DNA of 9,401 nt from the NCBI GenBank assembly GCA_964589725.1, contig CAZPUJ010000645.1, forward strand, positions 1 through 9,401. Reading direction: 5' to 3'. This DNA is from CAYSHJ01 sp964589725 (GTDB lineage: Bacteria; Planctomycetota; Planctomycetia; Planctomycetales; Planctomycetaceae). Of this stretch, positions 5,945-9,401 are shown piece by piece. Every line of letters starts with the position of its first letter. Positions within the stretch are counted from its first letter, which is position 1. The position numbers and the translations under genes were made by a program. The notes beneath the pieces were generated by a model. That model saw only the letters and a program-made list of their open reading frames with translations. It did not search any database and had not been told where the DNA came from.

Positions 5945-8017
5945 ATGTCCGATCAGAATCCAAAGAATATTTCCGCATTGGCGATCAACACCATTCGCAC
6001 TCTCTCGATGGACGCCGTGCAAAAGGCGAACTCGGGGCATCCGGGTACGCCGATGGCGTTAGCTCCCGTCGCGTACACGGTCTGGCAGGACTACTTGCGG
6101 TTTGATCCAAACGATCCGATTTGGCCGAATCGCGACCGGTTTGTGTTGTCGGTCGGACACGCCTCGATGCTGCTGTACTCGATGCTGCACCTGACGAAGG
6201 TGAAGGCCGTCAACGCAAAGTATGAACACCTCGGCGAGTTGGCTGTGCCGCTCGACGATATCATGAGGTTTCGGCAGCTCGACAGCCGTTGTCCGGGTCA
6301 CCCGGAGTACCGCTGGACGTCGGGCGTTGAAACAACCACCGGGCCGCTGGGTCAAGGTGTCGCGAACAGCGTGGGCATGGCGATCGCCGAACGCTGGATG
6401 GCCAACTACTTCAATCGGCCCGGCTTCGAGCTGTTCAATTACAACGTCTATGCCGTGTGCGGCGACGGCTGTTTAATGGAAGGTGTCTCCGCCGAAGCGG
6501 CGTCGCTGGCCGGGCATCTCAAACTGTCGAACTTGTGCTGGATTTACGACAGCAATCGCATCACGATCGAAGGCAAGACGAGCCTTGCGTTCTCCGAAGA
6601 TGTCGGGACGCGGTTCCTCGGCTACGGCTGGAACGTGGTGCGAGTCACCGATGCGAATGATCGCGCGATGCTCAAGCAGGCCATCGACCGGTTTCATCAG
6701 ACGACGGATCGCCCGACGCTCATCATCGTTGAAAGCCACATCGCCTTCGGAGCACCCACCAAGCAAGACACGCATGGTGCTCACGGCGAGCCGCTTGGCG
6801 ATGCCGAGATCACCGGGACAAAGAAGAATTATGGCTGGCCGGAAGACGCGAAATTCCTCGTGCCGGACGGAGTCTACGATCATTTCGAACAAGGCATCGG
6901 CCAGCGCGGCCACACACAGCGAGCGGCTTGGATCGCGTTGTTCAATGAGTACCAGAAACAGCATCCGCAACTGGCCGATCACCTCAACCGTATGCAGCAT
7001 CGCCAACTGCCGGAAGGTTGGGACAAGGATTTGCCGACCTTCGCAACTGACGCGAAGGGGCTCGCCACGCGCGAGTCATCCGGCAAAGTCTTGAACGCCT
7101 TGGCCAAGAACTATCCGTGGCTGCTGGGCGGTGCGGCAGACTTGGCTCCATCGACGAAGACGCTGCTGACGTTCGAAGGAACCGGCCATTTTCAAGCGGA
7201 CAACTACGGCGGTCGCAACTTTCACTTCGGCGTTCGCGAGCACGCCATGGCGTCGATCGTCAACGGCATGAGCCTTAGCAAGGTTCGAGCTTACGGTGCC
7301 GGCTTCTTGATCTTCTGTGATTACGCCAAGGCCGCGATTCGGCTGGCGGCAATCATGGAGATTCCGTTTATCCACGTCTTCACGCACGATTCCATCGGCG
7401 TGGGCGAAGACGGCCCGACACACCAGCCGGTTGAACAGCTCGCCAGTCTGCGAGCGATCCCCGGCATGATCTCGCTTCGACCCGGTGATGCCAACGAAGT
7501 CGTTGAAGCGTGGAAGGTGATCGCTCAACTGCGGCACGAACCGGCATGTTTGATTTTGACTCGGCAAGCGTTGCCAACGCTCGATCGGTCAAAGTACGCG
7601 CCGGCGTCTGGTCTGGCGAAGGGAGCCTATGTTTTGGCCGATGCCGCCGACGGCAAGCCGGATGTGATCTTAATCGGCACCGGTAGCGAAGTCTGCTTGT
7701 GCGTCGAGGCGTATGAAAAGCTGACGGCGGACGGTGCGAAAGTTCGCGTCGTCAGCATGCCGTCGTGGGAACTGTTTGAACATCAGTCGCAAGCGTATCG
7801 CGACAGCGTGTTGCCTGCGCACGTGACCGCTCGCGTCGCGGTCGAAAAAGCTTCGACCTTCGGTTGGGAGCGCTACACGGGTACGACCGGCACGATCATC
7901 GGCATGAAGACCTTCGGCGCTTCGGCTCCGTTGAAAGACCTGCTGAAGAAGTTCGGCTTCACTCTGGACGGGGTGATCGCCGCTGCTCGGGGTCAGTTGA
8001 CGAAGGGAACCCGGTGA
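5945..8017 (+). CDS. tkt: Transketolase
   Basis: This is a 690-aa thiamine-diphosphate enzyme moving two-carbon units between sugar phosphates in the non-oxidative pentose phosphate pathway. Length and domain order are normal. The N-terminal PP domain has SGHPGTPMALAP (residues 30-41, His32), SVGHASMLLY (69-78), TTGPLGQG (131-138) and the diphosphate/Mg motif GDGCLMEG (173-180) with its partner YDSNRI (201-206). The pyrimidine domain has the catalytic glutamate in GVREHAM (429-435, Glu432) and THDSIGVGEDGPTHQP (480-495). The C-terminal domain (about 560-690) holds IGTGSEV (577-583) and VEKAS. No residue expected for catalysis is missing. There is no Shine-Dalgarno next to the ATG; the nearest purine-rich run (GAGGGG, 5908-5913) is about 30 bases away. 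The stop overlaps the start of a GNAT gene. Confidence 0.97.
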   Translation: MSDQNPKNISALAINTIRTLSMDAVQKANSGHPGTPMALAPVAYTVWQDYLRFDPNDPIWPNRDRFVLSVGHASMLLYSMLHLTKVKAVNAKYEHLGELAVPLDDIMRFRQLDSRCPGHPEYRWTSGVETTTGPLGQGVANSVGMAIAERWMANYFNRPGFELFNYNVYAVCGDGCLMEGVSAEAASLAGHLKLSNLCWIYDSNRITIEGKTSLAFSEDVGTRFLGYGWNVVRVTDANDRAMLKQAIDRFHQTTDRPTLIIVESHIAFGAPTKQDTHGAHGEPLGDAEITGTKKNYGWPEDAKFLVPDGVYDHFEQGIGQRGHTQRAAWIALFNEYQKQHPQLADHLNRMQHRQLPEGWDKDLPTFATDAKGLATRESSGKVLNALAKNYPWLLGGAADLAPSTKTLLTFEGTGHFQADNYGGRNFHFGVREHAMASIVNGMSLSKVRAYGAGFLIFCDYAKAAIRLAAIMEIPFIHVFTHDSIGVGEDGPTHQPVEQLASLRAIPGMISLRPGDANEVVEAWKVIAQLRHEPACLILTRQALPTLDRSKYAPASGLAKGAYVLADAADGKPDVILIGTGSEVCLCVEAYEKLTADGAKVRVVSMPSWELFEHQSQAYRDSVLPAHVTARVAVEKASTFGWERYTGTTGTIIGMKTFGASAPLKDLLKKFGFTLDGVIAAARGQLTKGTR

Positions 8018-8967
8018 TCGACTATCGGCCGTTCCGAAACAGCGACACACCGCAGCTTGTGCGACTCTGGCACGCTTGCGAACTGGGACGGGGAGCGGCC
8101 TCGGGGTTTAGTTACGAGGCGTTCGACCGGCTGGTCTTCTCGCAACAGTATTTCGACGCGCGTGGCTTCATCGTGGCAGCGGACGGCTCCGAGGTTATCG
8201 GCTTCGTGCATGCCGGTTTTGGCGTCGACAGCTCCGAAACGTGGATTGATCACACCACGGGAGTCCTCTGCACGATCTTGGTCGATCCGCGTTATCGCCG
8301 ACAAGGGATCGGCCGTCAGCTCGTGCAGCAGGCCGAGAACTACCTGAAAGAGCTCGGGTCACGGACCCTGCAAGCCGGTTCCGCACGTCAGTGCGATGCG
8401 TTCTATTTGGGTCTGTATGGTGGTTCGCAGGTTTCGGGCTTTCTCGAATCCGACATCTTGGCAGCTCCGTTTTTGGCGGCCCTCGGCTATCAGCCCATTC
8501 AGCAATTCACGATCTTGCAACGCCGCATGGAACAAGGCGACCCGATTACTTTTCGGCTGAGCCTGATCCGCCGCAAGATGGAGACGCAGATCTTTGCCTT
8601 ACCGGAGCAGCCGACCTGGTGGTGGTTCAGTCGCTTTGGTCGGCTGGAGAACGTTCACTTCCGCTTGATTCCCAAGAGTGGCGGCGCGGACGTGGCGGGA
8701 GTCACCGTCAGCGGGCTGGACCTGTACGTCAACCGCTGGGGCGAACGAGCGATCGGGATCAGTGACCTCGTCGTGAAGGACACGTCGCGCCGTCAAGGAC
8801 ATGGCCAGGCGTTGCTGATCGAGGTGCTCCGCCGCATGCGACAAGAAATGGCGACGCTCGCCGAGGCTCACGTGGCGGAAGACAACCCCGCCGCGCTGGC
8901 GATGTTCCGCTCCGTCGGCTTCCAGCCGGTGGATCGCGGCGTGGTCTATCAAAAGAGTGAAGGGTGA
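8014..8967 (+). CDS. Tandem-GNAT acetyltransferase (two GNAT domains in one chain)
   Basis: This is a 317-aa protein with two successive GNAT folds. The first (about 1-170) has the acetyl-CoA pyrophosphate loop in LVDPRYRRQGIGRQLV (89-104, R-R-Q-G-I-G at 95-100). The second (about 175-317) has it in LVVKDTSRRQGHGQALL (252-268, R-R-Q-G-H-G at 259-264), followed by the motif-B pattern AEDNPAALAMFRSVGFQPV (288-306). The chosen start is GTG at 8014, whose last two bases plus the next form the TGA of transketolase (GTGA), with AAGGGA about five bases upstream. The frame stays open upstream to 7864 but only inside transketolase, so that extension is rejected. Coupled translation with transketolase is likely. 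Family members acetylate amines on small molecules, peptides or proteins; nothing identifies the substrate. The duplicated architecture resembles MshD-type enzymes only in layout. Confidence 0.88.
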   Translation: MIDYRPFRNSDTPQLVRLWHACELGRGAASGFSYEAFDRLVFSQQYFDARGFIVAADGSEVIGFVHAGFGVDSSETWIDHTTGVLCTILVDPRYRRQGIGRQLVQQAENYLKELGSRTLQAGSARQCDAFYLGLYGGSQVSGFLESDILAAPFLAALGYQPIQQFTILQRRMEQGDPITFRLSLIRRKMETQIFALPEQPTWWWFSRFGRLENVHFRLIPKSGGADVAGVTVSGLDLYVNRWGERAIGISDLVVKDTSRRQGHGQALLIEVLRRMRQEMATLAEAHVAEDNPAALAMFRSVGFQPVDRGVVYQKSEG

Positions 8968-8982
8968 ACAGAGACGGGATAG

Positions 8983-9174
8983 TGCGGCGAAGCCGCAAAT
9001 CCGAATCTCGAAATCCGAAACAAGCACGAAATCCGAAAGCACAAACGGACCAATCCGGCACGGCGGACAGTACCGTCGCTTTGCGGTGCTGCGAGTTTTG
9101 TTCATTCGAATTTGTTTCGGAATTCGGATTTCGTGCTTCGGACTTATTGCTGAAAAAACAACGCCTTCGGCGTT
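8983..9174. repeat. Imperfect inverted-repeat element with GAA-loop hairpins near both ends
   Basis: Arms 8997-9019 and 9123-9145 are reverse complements at 20 of 23 positions, and weaker pairing continues inward. The arms are built on the short unit CGAAATCCGAA, which also recurs directly within the left arm. Just outside the left arm is TGCGGC-GAA-GCCGCA (8983-8997); beyond the right arm is AACGCC-TTC-GGCGTT (9160-9174), a GAA loop when read on the minus strand. The region is gene-free and starts 15 bases after the GNAT stop. It looks like a non-coding dispersed repeat or the remains of one. Short open readings through it are low-complexity translations of the repeat. Confidence 0.6.
9153..9174 (-). 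terminator. Possible Rho-independent terminator on the minus strand
   Basis: Read leftward, the stem AACGCC-GAA-GGCGTT (9174-9160) is followed by G and six T (9158-9153). The form fits an intrinsic terminator, though the six-pair stem with a three-base loop is weak and no minus-strand gene lies between it and the window's right edge. It may instead just be part of the surrounding repeat. CTGAAAAA (9150-9157) also has its complement TTTTTCAG at 9194-9201, which could enclose the hairpin. Confidence 0.35.
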
Positions 9175-9262
9175 AACGATGTCAAGGGGAGGCTTTTTCA
9201 GAGTCACGGCCGGCTAGAGTTTGGTTTGCGTTGAGTCTGCAACTGTAGCCACGCTCGCCAAG

Positions 9263-9401
9263 GGCCTGTTGAATTAATCCGCCGCCGAGTTCACCTCGGC
9301 GGTTCACGCGTTTCTGCACTACGTTTTTCCCGAGGAATTCGAGTAGTGCAGAAACGCTTGAACCCCTGAGGCAAGCTCAGGGGCGACTAAATCAACAGGC
9401 C
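9263..9401. mobile_element. MITE-like compound palindrome with terminal inverted repeats
   Basis: GGCCTGTTGA at 9263-9272 is mirrored exactly at 9392-9401; extended to 17 bp the ends match at 15 positions. Inside, in mirror-like order, are hairpin A (CCGCCGAG-TTCAC-CTCGGCGG, 9282-9302), a long inverted repeat (9302-9322 against 9343-9363, 20 of 21 pairs, 20-base loop), and hairpin B (CCCCTGAG-GCAAG-CTCAGGGG, 9363-9383). Almost every base is in some stem and there is no coding capacity. Terminal inverted repeats at about 139 bp suggest a non-autonomous transposable element. The window ends exactly at the right terminus, so target-site duplication cannot be checked and the element could continue. 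Confidence 0.65.

Noticed and set aside
7864..8013. A longer GNAT start inside transketolase
   Set aside because: It would overlap about 150 bases of transketolase in another frame, and the GNAT fold starts naturally at IDYRPFRNSD just after the GTG at 8014.
8957..9217. Small open frames through the repeat region after the GNAT gene
   Set aside because: They are translations of the CGAAATCCGAA-type repeat, with serine- and lysine-rich low-complexity products and no ribosome site of note.
8983..9401. CRISPR array
   Set aside because: The repeats are inverted and mirror-like, without regular spacing or unique spacers of constant length.

Overview
This window most likely comes from a planctomycete chromosome or a close relative. 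This is inferred from the moderately high GC, the protein styles (a Tat-type 'TRRAFL' leader on a serine hydrolase, a DNFVLRLR-type OmpR output domain) and the palindromic interspersed repeats between genes. No rRNA or other phylogenetic marker is present, so the assignment is tentative. The window is gene-dense, mostly ordinary chromosome.

Layout. 1-151 (+) is the C-terminal end of an OmpR/PhoB-family response regulator. Four bases later a TTG-initiated class I CoA-transferase alpha subunit begins (156-1172, +), without a beta subunit. It converges on a minus-strand block read from right to left: a RelE/ParE-like toxin (4313-3990), a Phd/YefM-like antitoxin (4012-3773), a tRNA-dihydrouridine synthase (start at 3755, or GTG at 3776; stop at 2685) and a secreted class C beta-lactamase-like serine hydrolase (2584-1244). 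The toxin precedes and overlaps the antitoxin, and the antitoxin stop touches a possible dus start. At least the first three genes are therefore probably co-transcribed.

Upstream of the toxin, 4314-4567 holds a perfect 27-bp inverted repeat made of two REP-like palindromes. To its right is a secreted 366-aa propeller-like protein of unknown function (5668-4568, -). It is divergent from transketolase (5945-8017, +), whose stop codon overlaps the GTG start of a tandem-GNAT acetyltransferase (8014-8967, +).

The last 434 bases (8968-9401) hold no gene. They carry two repeat structures: an imperfect inverted repeat with short GAA-loop hairpins near its ends, and a strikingly symmetric palindromic element with terminal inverted repeats (9263-9401) that looks like a MITE.

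Functionally the genes are a mix of central carbon metabolism (transketolase), tRNA modification (Dus), CoA-ester chemistry, cell-envelope hydrolysis and one type II toxin-antitoxin pair. The least expected signals are the compound palindromes, the reversed toxin-antitoxin order coupled to dus, and the orphan CoA-transferase subunit behind a response regulator. I did not see a convincing wholly new multi-gene system.
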